In this document: positions 1-11,043 of the stretch, piece by piece | Numbering within the stretch: position 1 is the first letter of the stretch | Layout: each line of letters starts with the position of its first letter | Assembly (NCBI RefSeq): GCF_018736105.1 | Contig: NZ_CP076135.1 | Span: 4,896,001-4,960,000, forward strand | Length of the DNA stretch: 64,000 bases | Direction: 5' to 3' | From: Bradyrhizobium sediminis | GTDB taxonomy: Bacteria; Pseudomonadota; Alphaproteobacteria; Rhizobiales; Xanthobacteraceae | Program-made: the position numbers and the translations under genes | Notes under the pieces: generated by a model | What the model was told of the DNA's origin: nothing | Databases searched by the model: none | Seen by the model: the letters and a program-made list of their open reading frames with translations, nothing else

Positions 1-111
1 GTGGATTGTCGTTACGGCGAGGCTAGAGAAAGCTAACCGCAGCGAAGCGATTTGGTTCCGGCGAGGGGCAAAGGTTTTCTGCCACGTCGCACAAGGAGCA
101 ACCGCGAAGGC

Positions 112-150
112 GTCATTCCGGGGCGCGCGCAGCGCGAGCCCGGACTGACG
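112..150. repeat. partial palindromic intergenic repeat
   Basis: This is a half copy of the palindromic family that starts TCATTCCGGGGCGC and carries an internal inverted repeat around GCGCGC. Fuller copies occur at 5391-5483, 56298-56392 and 57578-57672. It lies downstream of the ureG stop. The rest of positions 1-188 shows no convincing gene. Confidence 0.6.
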
Positions 151-188
151 ATGCCCGGCTGGCTCGCCACAAGGGTTAACGAATCCGT

Positions 189-851
189 TCAGCCCGCCTT
201 GGCCTTTTCCCTTGCCTTGTCCCTGGCCCTGGCCGCCGGCTCGAGGCCGCCCTTGGCTTCGATGAAACCGATGATGCGGTCGAGGCCTTCGCGCTTTTTC
301 AGGTTGGTCATGACGAAGGGTCGCGCGCCGCGCATCCGCTTCGCATCGGTGTCCATCTTCTCCAGCGAGGCGCCGACATGCGGGGCGAGGTCGATCTTGT
401 TGATCACCAGCAGGTCGGAACGGGTGATGCCGGGCCCGCCCTTGGAAGGGATCTTGTCGCCGGCGGCGACGTCGATGACGTAGATGGTGAGATCGGCGAG
501 CTCGGGCGAGAAGGTGGCGGCGAGATTGTCGCCGCCGGATTCGATCAGCACCAGGTCGAGATCGGGAAATTTGGCGCGCATGTCGGCGACCGCGGCCAGG
601 TTCATCGAGGCGTCCTCGCGGATCGCGGTATGCGGGCAGCCGCCGGTCTCGACGCCGGCGATGCGGTCCGGCGTCAGCGACCCCGAGCGCACCAGGAATT
701 CCGCATCCCATTTGGTGTAGATGTCGTTGGTGATGGCGGCGATGTCGTAGCGCTCGCGCATGGCTTTGCAGAGCAGGTCCATCAGCGCGGTCTTGCCGGA
801 GCCGACCGGGCCGCCGATGCCGATGCGAAGCGGGCCGTGAGATTTCGACAT
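189..851 (-). CDS. ureG: urease accessory GTPase UreG
   Basis: UreG is the SIMIBI-class GTPase that powers nickel delivery to apo-urease in a complex with UreD, UreF and UreE in the cytoplasm. The 220-aa product has the P-loop [10 protein letters not shown] near its N-terminus, a CPHTA metal-binding motif (Cys and His used for nickel) and the guanine-specificity motif NKID in the C-terminal half. I chose the start at [11 protein letters not shown]. The upstream in-frame extension to 902 runs through a palindromic repeat and encodes only repeat-derived residues. The gene is the last of the urt-ure cluster, 78 bp after a small exported-protein gene. Confidence 0.96.
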   Translation of the reverse strand: MSKSHGPLRIGIGGPVGSGKTALMDLLCKAMRERYDIAAITNDIYTKWDAEFLVRSGSLTPDRIAGVETGGCPHTAIREDASMNLAAVADMRAKFPDLDLVLIESGGDNLAATFSPELADLTIYVIDVAAGDKIPSKGGPGITRSDLLVINKIDLAPHVGASLEKMDTDAKRMRGARPFVMTNLKKREGLDRIIGFIEAKGGLEPAARARDKAREKAKAG

Positions 852-871
852 GTCAGTTGCTCTTTCCGTTC

Positions 872-898
872 CGTCGTCCCTGCGAACGCGGGGACGAC
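872..898. repeat. short palindromic repeat (GTCGTCCC type)
   Basis: A 27-bp inverted repeat, CGTCGTCCC followed by TGCGAACGC and then GGGACGAC, sits in the 78-bp gap before ureG. It belongs to the same family as the elements at 55322-55440 and 60610-60755. In an mRNA it would form a stem inside the operon transcript. Confidence 0.75.
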
Positions 899-929
899 AC
901 ATTGATGGATACCTTCATCTGAATAGCCG

Positions 930-1346
930 TCACGGCGTCCAGCTCCAGCGGAAATTGTCTTCCCGGAAAGTTTTGGCGCGCTGCGGATCGGCCTTTTCGA
1001 GATCGCCAAGCGACTTGCCGCGGGCGTCGAAATAGGTGCGGTCGGCCCCGATCTCCAGCGTGCGCTTGCCGATCGCGCATTCGTAAGGCGCGGCGCGGCC
1101 GCCGCCGAGATATTTCCAGTGGTTGCCGTGGCGCGCGCCGCCGCAGACGACTTCGCCGGGCGCAAGATTGTTCTTGCCGAGCTCGGCCTGGATTTCCGCC
1201 ACCAGTTTCGGCGCGGTTGCGACCGCCTTCAAAACCTCGTCAAGGCCGAGACTGCCGCCCGCCAATGCCGGCGCGGCCGCGAGGGCGACCAACCCTGCCA
1301 GCCCCCAGACGACCCGCGTAACCCAATGCATGGCGGCAGCCCTCAT
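930..1346 (-). CDS. small exported protein of unknown function in the urease operon
   Basis: I do not recognise this 138-aa protein. It begins with a clear signal peptide: basic residues, then a hydrophobic stretch ending PALAGG near residue 30. A mature region of about 108 aa follows, with two Cys (in VVCGG and YECAI) that could form a periplasmic disulfide, and many Gly/Lys/Arg residues. Its ATG overlaps the ureF stop as ATGA (1343-1346), so it is probably translationally coupled to ureF, and ureG follows 78 bp later. The position suggests a role linked to urea or nickel use, but nothing in the sequence proves it. Confidence 0.8.
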   Translation of the reverse strand: MRAAAMHWVTRVVWGLAGLVALAAAPALAGGSLGLDEVLKAVATAPKLVAEIQAELGKNNLAPGEVVCGGARHGNHWKYLGGGRAAPYECAIGKRTLEIGADRTYFDARGKSLGDLEKADPQRAKTFREDNFRWSWTP

Positions 1347-2074
1347 GACCGGAACAACCTCGTATACTGCGTTTCGTGCCGCATCGAGGCGAGATCGGCG
1401 CGGAAGGTCGCGCTGCCGAGATCGTCGAGCGCCGCGGCCGTCGCCCGTTTGGCGGTGGCGACGACGACCGGCTCGAGCTGCGCCAGCACGCGCTGGCTGT
1501 CGGTCTGCCCGAGCGGAATCAGCCGCGCGCCTGCGGAAATCCAGTTCGACGCCAGTGCGTGAAAGAACGCGTGCAAGGTGGGGGCTAGCGGCATCGCATG
1601 CGCTGCGCTGACGAGCCCGACCGCGACCGGATAGACGATCGCGCCGCCGCAGGCCGCGATCATCTGATCGAGCCCCTCGCAAGGCCAGGCCGCGCGCGCG
1701 ATGTCGATGAAGGCGCGGCCCTGCGCCGAGGTTTCGAGCTGGCGCTCGCGCGAGGGCACCAAGGCGGCGGCGAGTTCCGCGATGTCGCACAAGGCTGCAT
1801 CGTCGCCCGATGCGGCGGCGCGGTGGGCGTGGGCCAGCACCACGCCGTCGCAGAAGCCGCTGCCGTCCGCGAGCATCGAGGCGAGCCAGTCCCGCAACGA
1901 GGCGGCATCGGCGACATCGCCGGCTTCCACCGCCCATTCGATGCCGCTGGAATAGGAAAACGCGCCGACCGGAAAGGCCGGCGACAGCCAGGTCATCAGC
2001 CGGTACAGCGCCGCGGCTTCGGCTTCCGGCATGCCGTCCCGGTCGTCGACCGGCGGCGGCTTATTTGTGGTCAT
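1343..2074 (-). CDS. ureF: urease accessory protein UreF
   Basis: UreF works with UreD and UreG as a scaffold and GTPase regulator during nickel insertion into urease. The 243-aa product carries family features: [19 protein letters not shown] near the N-terminus, GIEWAVEAG after it, and an all-helical body. I chose the start at MTTNKPPP, which overlaps the 3' end of ureE by 14 bp. A second candidate is the Met in DGMPEAEAA at 2032. In-frame codons further upstream only read the ureE His-tail DNA in another frame and give an implausible Ile/Thr/Met-rich peptide. The stop overlaps the next gene by 4 bp. Confidence 0.94.
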   Translation of the reverse strand: MTTNKPPPVDDRDGMPEAEAAALYRLMTWLSPAFPVGAFSYSSGIEWAVEAGDVADAASLRDWLASMLADGSGFCDGVVLAHAHRAAASGDDAALCDIAELAAALVPSRERQLETSAQGRAFIDIARAAWPCEGLDQMIAACGGAIVYPVAVGLVSAAHAMPLAPTLHAFFHALASNWISAGARLIPLGQTDSQRVLAQLEPVVVATAKRATAAALDDLGSATFRADLASMRHETQYTRLFRS

Positions 2075-2639
2075 GAGCATGGGAATGACCATGGTGGTGG
2101 TCGTGATCGCAGTGCTCGTCATGGTGATGATGATCGTGTTCACCATGATGATGGTGGCCATGATCGTGCGATGAATGATCGTGGACCTCCGGCGCATGAG
2201 CGTGGCCGGAATCCGCATAGGCGCCGCCTTCGGGATCGAACGGCGCCTCGATCTCGATCACCCGCGCGCCCAACCCCTTCACCATCGCCTCGATGACGTG
2301 GTCCCTTCGGATGCGCAGGCCCTTGGGCGTGATCTGGGTCGGCAAATGGCGGTTGCCGAGATGCCAGGCGACCCGAACCAGATGGTGCGGATCGTTGCAG
2401 CGGATCTCGGCCAGCGGCTCGGGAGCGGCGACCACCTCGACCAGGCGGCCGTCCTCGAGCACCAGCGCGTCGCCGCCGCGCAGCGCAACGGCGGTTTCGA
2501 GATCGAGCAGGAATTCCAGCCCGCGCGTGCCGGTCATCGCCATCCGCCGCCGGTGCCGATCGTCGAAATCGAGCACCACGGCATCGGCCGGCGCTTCCGT
2601 CCAGCGATGCTGTCCCCGGACTTCGGTGGCGCGGATCAT
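2061..2639 (-). CDS. ureE: urease nickel metallochaperone UreE with long His-rich tail
   Basis: UreE binds nickel and delivers it to the UreDFG-apourease complex. The 192-aa product has the two-domain UreE body in residues 1-145, including the conserved [11 protein letters not shown] stretch with a dimer-interface metal-binding His. The C-terminal tail from about residue 145 holds some two dozen His interspersed with Asp, Gly and one Cys. Such a tail can store several nickel ions. It lies between the ABM genes (16-bp gap) and ureF (14-bp overlap) in the urease operon. Confidence 0.96.
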   Translation of the reverse strand: MIRATEVRGQHRWTEAPADAVVLDFDDRHRRRMAMTGTRGLEFLLDLETAVALRGGDALVLEDGRLVEVVAAPEPLAEIRCNDPHHLVRVAWHLGNRHLPTQITPKGLRIRRDHVIEAMVKGLGARVIEIEAPFDPEGGAYADSGHAHAPEVHDHSSHDHGHHHHGEHDHHHHDEHCDHDHHHGHSHAHDHK

Positions 2640-2655
2640 ACGAACATGCCTTCCC

Positions 2656-2955
2656 TTAGAACTTCTCGACCTTGCCGTCGCTGATGATCTCGATCACGGT
2701 CGGCGACACCTTGAGCGGCGCGGAATATTCCCGCCACACCTTCATGTGCGGTGCCTTGCCATGGGCGTTGAGATCCTCGCGGGTTTCCCAGCGCTCGACC
2801 ACCACGAACAGATTGGGGTCGTGGATGCTGGTGTGGTTTTCATAGGAAATGCAGCCCTTCTCCTGGCGGGTGGCGGCGATGCATTCCTTGGCGCCCTTGA
2901 TGAAGGCGTCCCGGCATTCCGGCTTCACCTGCGAAGTGGCGACGACATAGATCAT
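2656..2955 (-). CDS. ABM-family (YgiN-like) monooxygenase, copy 1
   Basis: A 99-aa single-domain protein of the antibiotic biosynthesis monooxygenase superfamily, a dimeric ferredoxin-like fold often annotated as putative quinol monooxygenase. Visible family features are the N-terminal beta strand [13 protein letters not shown], the helix [12 protein letters not shown], and the [22 protein letters not shown] segment, which in relatives lines the substrate pocket. Its neighbour at 2981-3280 is clearly homologous and starts with the same MIYVVAT, so the pair arose by tandem duplication. Both sit inside the urease operon (25-bp gap upstream, 16 bp to ureE). The substrate is unknown. Confidence 0.82.
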   Translation of the reverse strand: MIYVVATSQVKPECRDAFIKGAKECIAATRQEKGCISYENHTSIHDPNLFVVVERWETREDLNAHGKAPHMKVWREYSAPLKVSPTVIEIISDGKVEKF

Positions 2956-2980
2956 CGATGGATCTCCGGTTTCTTCCCGC

Positions 2981-3280
2981 TCAGCGAACGTCGACTTTTT
3001 CGGGCGTGATGACTTCGATCTTCGGCGGCGCGGCGAAGCATTTCACCGCGACGCGGCCGAAGGTCTTCATATGCTCGGCGCCGCGGTGCGGCACCAGCGC
3101 CTCGGCGTTTTCCCACTGCTCGACGAACACCATCTTGGCCGGATCGGTGACGCTCTCATGCAAGTCATAAGCAATATTGCCGGCCTCTTTTCGGGTTTCC
3201 TTGATGCAGGCAGTGGCGGCGGCAATGAATTCGGCGCGCGTTTCAGGCTTCACGGTCAGTGTGGCAACGACGTAAATCAC
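2981..3280 (-). CDS. ABM-family (YgiN-like) monooxygenase, copy 2
   Basis: This 99-aa paralogue of the next downstream gene has the same start (MIYVVAT), equal length, and the matching core VFVEQWENAEALVPHRGAEHM. The two copies have diverged substantially in the C-terminal third, which suggests they are not a recent duplication and may have different ligands or form a heterodimer. It is 47 bp downstream of ureC. ABM proteins usually act on quinones or aromatic polyketides without cofactors, and no direct link to urea hydrolysis is known to me. Confidence 0.82.
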   Translation of the reverse strand: MIYVVATLTVKPETRAEFIAAATACIKETRKEAGNIAYDLHESVTDPAKMVFVEQWENAEALVPHRGAEHMKTFGRVAVKCFAAPPKIEVITPEKVDVR

Positions 3281-3327
3281 GAGATCCTCCCGGTCTTTTG
3301 TTCTGGCTTGAAGTACCGGGAGGGACC

Positions 3328-5040
<1,713 letters not shown>

Positions 5041-5068
5041 GATTGCGTTTCTCCCGCTTCCCGCATGT

Positions 5069-5374
5069 TCACAGCTTGCCCATCACGTCGCCGCGGAAGC
5101 CGTAGATGACGCGTTTGCCAGCGAGAGCCACCAGCTGCACGTCACGGGTCTGGCCCGGCTCGAAGCGGACGGCGGTGCCGGCGGCGATATCGAGCCGCAT
5201 GCCGCGGGCGCGTTTGCGGTCGAATTTCAGCGCCGGATTGGTCTCAAAGAAATGATAGTGCGAGCCGACCTGGATCGGACGGTCGCCGCTATTGGCGACA
5301 GTGAGCGTCACGGTCTTGCGGCCGGCATTGAGTTCGATCTCGCCGTCCTGGATGAAGAGTTCGCCGGGGATCAT
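5069..5374 (-). CDS. ureB: urease beta subunit UreB
   Basis: UreB is a 101-aa structural subunit of the urease (UreABC)3 complex. The sequence starts [19 protein letters not shown] and contains the family block [16 protein letters not shown], followed by [12 protein letters not shown], all typical of the beta subunit fold. It is separated from ureA by 118 bp, most of which is a palindromic repeat, and from ureC by 28 bp. Confidence 0.97.
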   Translation of the reverse strand: MIPGELFIQDGEIELNAGRKTVTLTVANSGDRPIQVGSHYHFFETNPALKFDRKRARGMRLDIAAGTAVRFEPGQTRDVQLVALAGKRVIYGFRGDVMGKL

Positions 5375-5390
5375 CTTGCGCCTTTCTCAG

Positions 5391-5483
5391 TCATTCCGGG
5401 GCGCGTCGCAGACGCGAACCCGGAATCTCGTTCCAATTACCTCTGGATTCCGGGTTCGGCGCTTTGCGCCGCCCCGGAATGAC
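5391..5483. repeat. double palindromic repeat between ureA and ureB
   Basis: The element begins TCATTCCGGGGCGC and ends with the inverted copy GCCCCGGAATGAC, with internal arms ACCCGGAATC and GATTCCGGGT, so it can form a long cruciform or mRNA stem. It fills nearly all of the ureA-ureB gap. Related copies lie at 56298-56392 and 57578-57672. It may influence relative expression of ureA and the downstream genes. Confidence 0.85.
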
Positions 5484-5492
5484 GGCCTGTTT

Positions 5493-5795
5493 TCATCGTA
5501 TCGGTTCATGCACGGTGACGAGTTTTGTCCCGTCGGGAAACGTGGCTTCGACCTGGATGTCGTGGATCATCTCGGCGATCCCATCCATGCACTGCGCACG
5601 GGTGATTACCTGGGCGCCGGCCTGCATCAGTTCGGCGACGGTGCGGCCGTCGCGCGCGCCCTCGACGATGAAATCGGAAATGATCGCGACCGCCTCGGGA
5701 TGGTTGAGCTTGACGCCGCGCTCCAGCCGGCGCCGCGCCACCATCGCCGCCATCGAGATCAGCAGCTTGTCCTTTTCGCGGGGGGAGAGATTCAT
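5493..5795 (-). CDS. ureA: urease gamma subunit UreA
   Basis: UreA is the 100-aa gamma subunit of urease. It starts [23 protein letters not shown], has the conserved [24 protein letters not shown] block and ends [16 protein letters not shown], all diagnostic. It follows ureD by 39 bp and precedes the repeat-filled gap to ureB. Confidence 0.97.
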   Translation of the reverse strand: MNLSPREKDKLLISMAAMVARRRLERGVKLNHPEAVAIISDFIVEGARDGRTVAELMQAGAQVITRAQCMDGIAEMIHDIQVEATFPDGTKLVTVHEPIR

Positions 5796-5834
5796 GCGAG
5801 CACTCTGATGATTTCCGGATAATTTCGATCTGAC

Positions 5835-6671
5835 CTAGTTGAGCCACAGCCGCGGCAGCCCCACGCCACTGGCGCGGCCGAGCACCGCCATCATGTCGGC
5901 GCGCAGCCGGGCCGCATCTTGGCCACAGAAGCGAGCCATTGCAAATCCGTTCCAGCAGGAGATGCCGATCTCGCTGCCGAACGAATCGGAAAGCCCGCGA
6001 ATACGCTCCACCAGCGCCTCGTCGCCCGGCACGATCAGCGCGGTGCCGATGGCGACGCCGCCGTTGGCCACCGCGGGCCGGGCCAGCTTCTCGCCGATGT
6101 CACCATCGAGGCGGATGTTTTCCGCAAACACCAGCCGGCCGCCGCGCCGCATCCGCCAGCGGTCGACGAATTCGCCTGATCGCATCCGCTCGCCCATCGC
6201 GGTGCGGCCGAACACCACGATTTCGCAGAGCAGAAGCGAGGCGCCTTCGGCCAGATCGATGTCGATGCGGCGCGATACCCGCGCCCGGTCGAACAGAATG
6301 GTCTCCTGCGGCAACCAGGCGAGATGCGCCCCCGCGGCCGCCTTCAGCGCAATATTGACCTCTGCGGCCGGTCCCTGCGCCCGGTAGATTTTTTCGGCGG
6401 CCGCCGTCGTCACTGCTAGACGCGATCCCTCGCCGGCCGCGATATCGATGTCGAAACGGTCGCCGCCGGCAATGCCGCCGGCGGTGTTGACGAATACCGC
6501 CGAGAGGCCCTCCGCCTCCGGCGACGGGAAACGCACTCGCAGGGAACCCGATTCATGAAGCTGGCGGCGGCGGGTGGCGCCCTCGACCTGCTGCACGTCG
6601 AACGTCACGGCTCCTTGCGCCCGGTTGGCCGCAAAGATCGCTGACGTCGCGCTGGTGGTATCGGTCCGCAT
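5835..6671 (-). CDS. ureD: urease accessory protein UreD
   Basis: UreD (called UreH in some species) binds apo-urease and forms the channel through which nickel passes from UreG and UreF. The 278-aa product shows family blocks such as FVNTAGGIAGGDRF near residue 60, LAVTTAAAEKIYRAQGP near 90 and WLPQETILFDRARVSRRIDID near 120. It lies 50 bp after urtE, so urea transport and urease genes are probably co-transcribed. The start at MRTDTTSATS gives a normal family length. Confidence 0.94.
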   Translation of the reverse strand: MRTDTTSATSAIFAANRAQGAVTFDVQQVEGATRRRQLHESGSLRVRFPSPEAEGLSAVFVNTAGGIAGGDRFDIDIAAGEGSRLAVTTAAAEKIYRAQGPAAEVNIALKAAAGAHLAWLPQETILFDRARVSRRIDIDLAEGASLLLCEIVVFGRTAMGERMRSGEFVDRWRMRRGGRLVFAENIRLDGDIGEKLARPAVANGGVAIGTALIVPGDEALVERIRGLSDSFGSEIGISCWNGFAMARFCGQDAARLRADMMAVLGRASGVGLPRLWLN

Positions 6672-6721
6672 CCGTCCCCGGATCTTCTCGCGACCATGGC
6701 CGGCCGCGTCAAAATATCTGT

Positions 6722-7417
6722 CTACAGCGCCATCTGGCGGCTGATTTCGGCGGGATCCATGGCGCTGCGATCGCAGGCGTATTTCACGGCACCCCGGTCC
6801 ATCACGGCGAAACTGTCGCCGAGCTCGCAGGCAAAGTCGAGATATTGTTCGACCAGCACGATCGCGATATTGCCGAGACTGCGCAGGTACGAGATCGCCC
6901 GCCCGATGTCCTTGATGATCGAGGGCTGGATGCCCTCGGTTGGCTCGTCGAGCAGCAGCAGTTTCGGCCGCATCACCAGCGCCCGCCCGATCGCGAGCTG
7001 CTGCTGCTGGCCGCCGGAGAGGTCGCCGCCGCGGCGCCCCAGCATCGTTTGCAGCACCGGAAACAGCGAGAACACGTCGTCGGGGATGTTGCGGTCGTCG
7101 CGCTTCAAGGGCCCGAACCCGGTCTTGAGGTTTTCCTCGACCGTCAACAGCGGAAATATCTCGCGGCCCTGCGGCACGAAGCCGATGCCCTTGCGCGCCC
7201 GCTCATAGGGCTTGAGGCCGGTGATATCGGCGCCGTCGAAGCTGATCGATCCCGAGGCGATCGGGTATTGGCCGACCAGCGCCCGCAACAGCGAGGTCTT
7301 GCCGACGCCGTTGCGCCCGAGCACGCACATCACCTTGCCGGGCTCGGCCTTGAGTGAAACGCCGCGCAGGGCCTGCGCCGCGCCGTAATAGAGGCTGATG
7401 TTGTCGACGTTCAGCAT
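6722..7417 (-). CDS. urtE: urea ABC transporter ATPase UrtE
   Basis: One of two ATPases energising the UrtBC urea permease at the inner membrane. The 231-aa protein resembles LivF. It has Walker A GRNGVGKTS near residue 35, the signature LSGGQQQQLAIGRAL near 135, Walker B LLLLDEPTEGIQPS near 155, and the switch His region (ALVEQ). It begins 3 bp after the urtD stop, and ureD follows 50 bp downstream. Confidence 0.95.
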   Translation of the reverse strand: MLNVDNISLYYGAAQALRGVSLKAEPGKVMCVLGRNGVGKTSLLRALVGQYPIASGSISFDGADITGLKPYERARKGIGFVPQGREIFPLLTVEENLKTGFGPLKRDDRNIPDDVFSLFPVLQTMLGRRGGDLSGGQQQQLAIGRALVMRPKLLLLDEPTEGIQPSIIKDIGRAISYLRSLGNIAIVLVEQYLDFACELGDSFAVMDRGAVKYACDRSAMDPAEISRQMAL

Positions 7418-7420
7418 GAT

Positions 7421-8182
<762 letters not shown>

Positions 8183-8186
8183 GCGC

Positions 8187-9356
8187 TCACTCCGCCGGGT
8201 TCGGTTCGCTGACGCCGTCTTCGCGCGCCGCACTCTCGGCACTGGCCGTGAGGCGCTGCGCCTTCCACGGCTCCCACCAGGCGTTGAAGGTGCCGACGAT
8301 CCCCTTCGGCAGCAGCAGCGTCACCAGGATGAACAGCGCACCCAGCATGAACAGCCAGTACGGCGCCAGCGCGCCCGAGGTGAAGAAGGTCTTGGCATAG
8401 TTGACGACGACGGCGCCGAGCGCCGCGCCGACCAGGGTGCCGCGGCCGCCGACGGCGACCCAGATCACGGCTTCAATCGAGTTGCCCGGCGCGAATTCAC
8501 TTGGGTTGATGATGCCGACCTGCGGCACATAGAGCGCGCCGGCGACGCCGGCCATGCAGGCCGACAGCGTGAACACGAACAGCTTGTAGGATTCGACGCG
8601 GTAGCCCAAGAATCGCGTGCGGGATTCGGCGTCGCGCACCGCGATCAGTACCTTGCCGAGCTTGGAGGTCACCACCGCCCGACAGATCAGGAAGGTAATC
8701 ATCAGCGCGAGGCAGCTCAGCAGGAACAGCGCCGCGCGGGTGCCGTCGGCCTGGACGTTGAAGCCGAGAATATCCTTGAAGTCGGTGAGGCCGTTGTTGC
8801 CGCCGAAACCGAAATCGTTGCGGAAGAATCCGAGCAGCAGCGCATAGGTCATCGCCTGCGTAATGATCGAGAGATAGACGCCGGTGACGCGGGAACGGAA
8901 CGCCAGCCAGCCGAAGCAGAACGCCAGAAGGCCGGGCACCAGGATGACCATCAGCGCCGCGAACCAGAACATGTCGAAGCCGTGCCAGTACCACGGCAGC
9001 TTCGGATAGTTCAGGAACACCATGAAGTCGGGCAGGATCGGATTGCCGTAGACGCCGCGGCTGCCGATCTGGCGCATCAGATACATGCCCATCGCGTAGC
9101 CGCCGAGCGCGAAGAAGGCGCCGTGGCCGAGCGAGAGAATGCCGCAATAGCCCCAGATCAGGTCGATCGCGAGCGCGAGGATGGCGTAGCAGACATATTT
9201 TCCGAACAGCGCCACCAGATAGGTCGGCACCTGGAACATCGAGCCGGCCGGCAACAGCAGGTTCGACAGCGGGATCAGCACGCCGACCGCGGCGACTACC
9301 GCGAGGAAGATCGTCGCGCTGCGGTCCAGCGAGCGCGTGAGCACATGCGGCATCAT
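8187..9356 (-). CDS. urtC: urea ABC transporter permease UrtC
   Basis: This 389-aa LivM-type inner-membrane permease has about ten hydrophobic segments. The LGHGAFFALGGYAMGMYLMRQIG block near residue 80 and the EAA-like WVAVGGRGTLVGAALGA segment near the C-terminus mark the family. It pairs with UrtB to form the urea channel. Its start overlaps the urtB stop as ATGA (9353-9356), and urtD follows after 4 bp. Confidence 0.95.
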   Translation of the reverse strand: MMPHVLTRSLDRSATIFLAVVAAVGVLIPLSNLLLPAGSMFQVPTYLVALFGKYVCYAILALAIDLIWGYCGILSLGHGAFFALGGYAMGMYLMRQIGSRGVYGNPILPDFMVFLNYPKLPWYWHGFDMFWFAALMVILVPGLLAFCFGWLAFRSRVTGVYLSIITQAMTYALLLGFFRNDFGFGGNNGLTDFKDILGFNVQADGTRAALFLLSCLALMITFLICRAVVTSKLGKVLIAVRDAESRTRFLGYRVESYKLFVFTLSACMAGVAGALYVPQVGIINPSEFAPGNSIEAVIWVAVGGRGTLVGAALGAVVVNYAKTFFTSGALAPYWLFMLGALFILVTLLLPKGIVGTFNAWWEPWKAQRLTASAESAAREDGVSEPNPAE

Positions 9357-10966
9357 GCTTCCACCGCCCGCCCCTTGAGCGCGAACAGGCCGCGCGGGCG
9401 CTTCTGGATGAACAGGATGATCAGCACCAGGATGGCGATCTTGCCGAGCACGGCGCCGGCCACCGGTTCGAGGAACTTGTTGGCGATGCCGAGCGTGAAG
9501 GCGCCGACCAGCGTGCCCCAGAGATTACCGACGCCGCCGAACACCACCACCATGAAGGAATCGATGATGTAGCTCTGGCCGAGGTTCGGGCTGACATTGT
9601 CGATCTGCGACAGCGCCACGCCGGCGATCCCGGCAATGCCGGAGCCGAGGCCGAAGGTCAGCGCGTCGACCCGCGAGGTGGCGATCCCCATCGAGGCCGC
9701 CATGCGCCGGTTCTGCGTGACCGCGCGCATCTCCAGGCCGAGTGCCGTGTATCGCAGCATCGCGAGCAGGATGGCGAACACCGCCAGCGTGAAGCACAGG
9801 ATCCACAGCCGGTTGTAGGTGATCGTGACCTGCCCGATCTCGAACGCGCCGCTCATCCAGGAGGGATTGCCGACCTCGCGGTTGGTCGGACCGAACATGG
9901 TGCGCACCGCCTGCTGCAGCACCAGCGACAGGCCCCAGGTCGCAAGCAGCGTCTCCAGCGGGCGGCCGTAGAGGAAGCGGATGATGCTGCGCTCGATCAG
10001 GATGCCGATCGCGCCGGCGACGATGAAGGCCAGCGGTACCGCCATCAGCAGCGAATAGTCGAACAGGCCGGGATAGCTGGTGCGGATGGTTTCCTGCACC
10101 ACGAAGGTGACATAGGCCCCGATCATGACCATCTCGCCATGGGCCATGTTGATGACGCCCATCACCCCGAAGGTGATGGCAAGCCCGATCGCCGCAAGCA
10201 GCAGCACCGAGCCGAGCGACAGGCCGTACCAGGCGTTCTGCACCATCGACCACAGCGCGAGGCTGCGCTGAATGGCCGCCGTCGCGTTCGCCGCAGCGCT
10301 GACAATCGCAGCCGGCTGATCCCCGGTCAGCCCGGTCAGCAGCGCCATCGCCTCCTGGTCGCCGCGCGCCTTGATGGCGGCGATGGCTTCCAGTTTCTCA
10401 GCGTCGGTGGCGTCGGGCTTGAACAGCAGGATGGCGGCGCGCGCCTCGGTAAAGGCCAGCCTGGCGGCCTTGACGGTTTCGTTCTTCAGCGCCTCGTCGA
10501 CCAGCGGAAGCATGGCTTCGTCGTGGGTCTTGAATACCGACTGCGCGGCATGGATCCGCTTGGCGGGATCGGGTGACAGCAGGGTCAGTCCGCCCAATGC
10601 GGCTTCGACGGCACGGCGCAGGCGGTTGTTGAGGCGAACGGCGGCGGCCGCCGCGGGCAGGCTCGCGACCGGTTCGGCGGTGGCGGCATCGACGATCTTG
10701 CCGCTGGGCTCGGTGACGTAGACTTTCCTGGTGTCGGGATCGGCCATCAGACGGCCGTCCTGCAGCGCGCTGATGATGGCAAAGGCGAGCGGATTGCCCG
10801 ATGACGCCACCGCGCCGATCGCGTCGTTGGTGTCGGAAAAATCGTCGTTGGCGAACTTGCCGACCGCATCCTCGAACGGGCCCGCGAGCGCCGGAACCGC
10901 GAAGGCGGCGATCAGGAAGATCGAGAGGGCAAGCGCGCGAAAACGCTCAAAAAAGTTGGCTAACAC
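9353..10966 (-). CDS. urtB: urea ABC transporter permease UrtB with N-terminal periplasmic extension
   Basis: The 537-aa protein has a signal peptide (hydrophobic to about residue 28, ALAGPFEDA), then a region of about 200 residues of Ala-rich helices, probably HEAT-like and periplasmic. A LivH-type permease domain follows from roughly residue 235, with the conserved GVMGVINMAHGEMVMIGAYV and VVFGGVGNLWGTLVGAF blocks. Long N-terminal extensions are usual for proteobacterial UrtB. It is 77 bp downstream of urtA, across a strong stem-loop, and overlaps urtC by 4 bp. Confidence 0.95.
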   Translation of the reverse strand: MLANFFERFRALALSIFLIAAFAVPALAGPFEDAVGKFANDDFSDTNDAIGAVASSGNPLAFAIISALQDGRLMADPDTRKVYVTEPSGKIVDAATAEPVASLPAAAAAVRLNNRLRRAVEAALGGLTLLSPDPAKRIHAAQSVFKTHDEAMLPLVDEALKNETVKAARLAFTEARAAILLFKPDATDAEKLEAIAAIKARGDQEAMALLTGLTGDQPAAIVSAAANATAAIQRSLALWSMVQNAWYGLSLGSVLLLAAIGLAITFGVMGVINMAHGEMVMIGAYVTFVVQETIRTSYPGLFDYSLLMAVPLAFIVAGAIGILIERSIIRFLYGRPLETLLATWGLSLVLQQAVRTMFGPTNREVGNPSWMSGAFEIGQVTITYNRLWILCFTLAVFAILLAMLRYTALGLEMRAVTQNRRMAASMGIATSRVDALTFGLGSGIAGIAGVALSQIDNVSPNLGQSYIIDSFMVVVFGGVGNLWGTLVGAFTLGIANKFLEPVAGAVLGKIAILVLIILFIQKRPRGLFALKGRAVEA

Positions 10967-10990
10967 TGGACGACCCCGGCAGGAGTAGAG

Positions 10991-11018
10991 GAGAAGGCGG
11001 CGGCAGCGCCGCCTTCTC
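10991..11018 (-). promoter_or_regulatory. intercistronic stem-loop between urtA and urtB
   Basis: A perfect 12-bp inverted repeat (GAGAAGGCGGCG with its complement) and a 4-nt loop lie just after the urtA stop. No T-run follows on the minus strand, so it is unlikely to be a full intrinsic terminator. Such stems after binding-protein genes commonly protect the upstream mRNA, allowing more binding protein than permease. Confidence 0.7.
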
Positions 11019-11043
11019 CGGTCTCAGAGAGCAATGGGAACTA

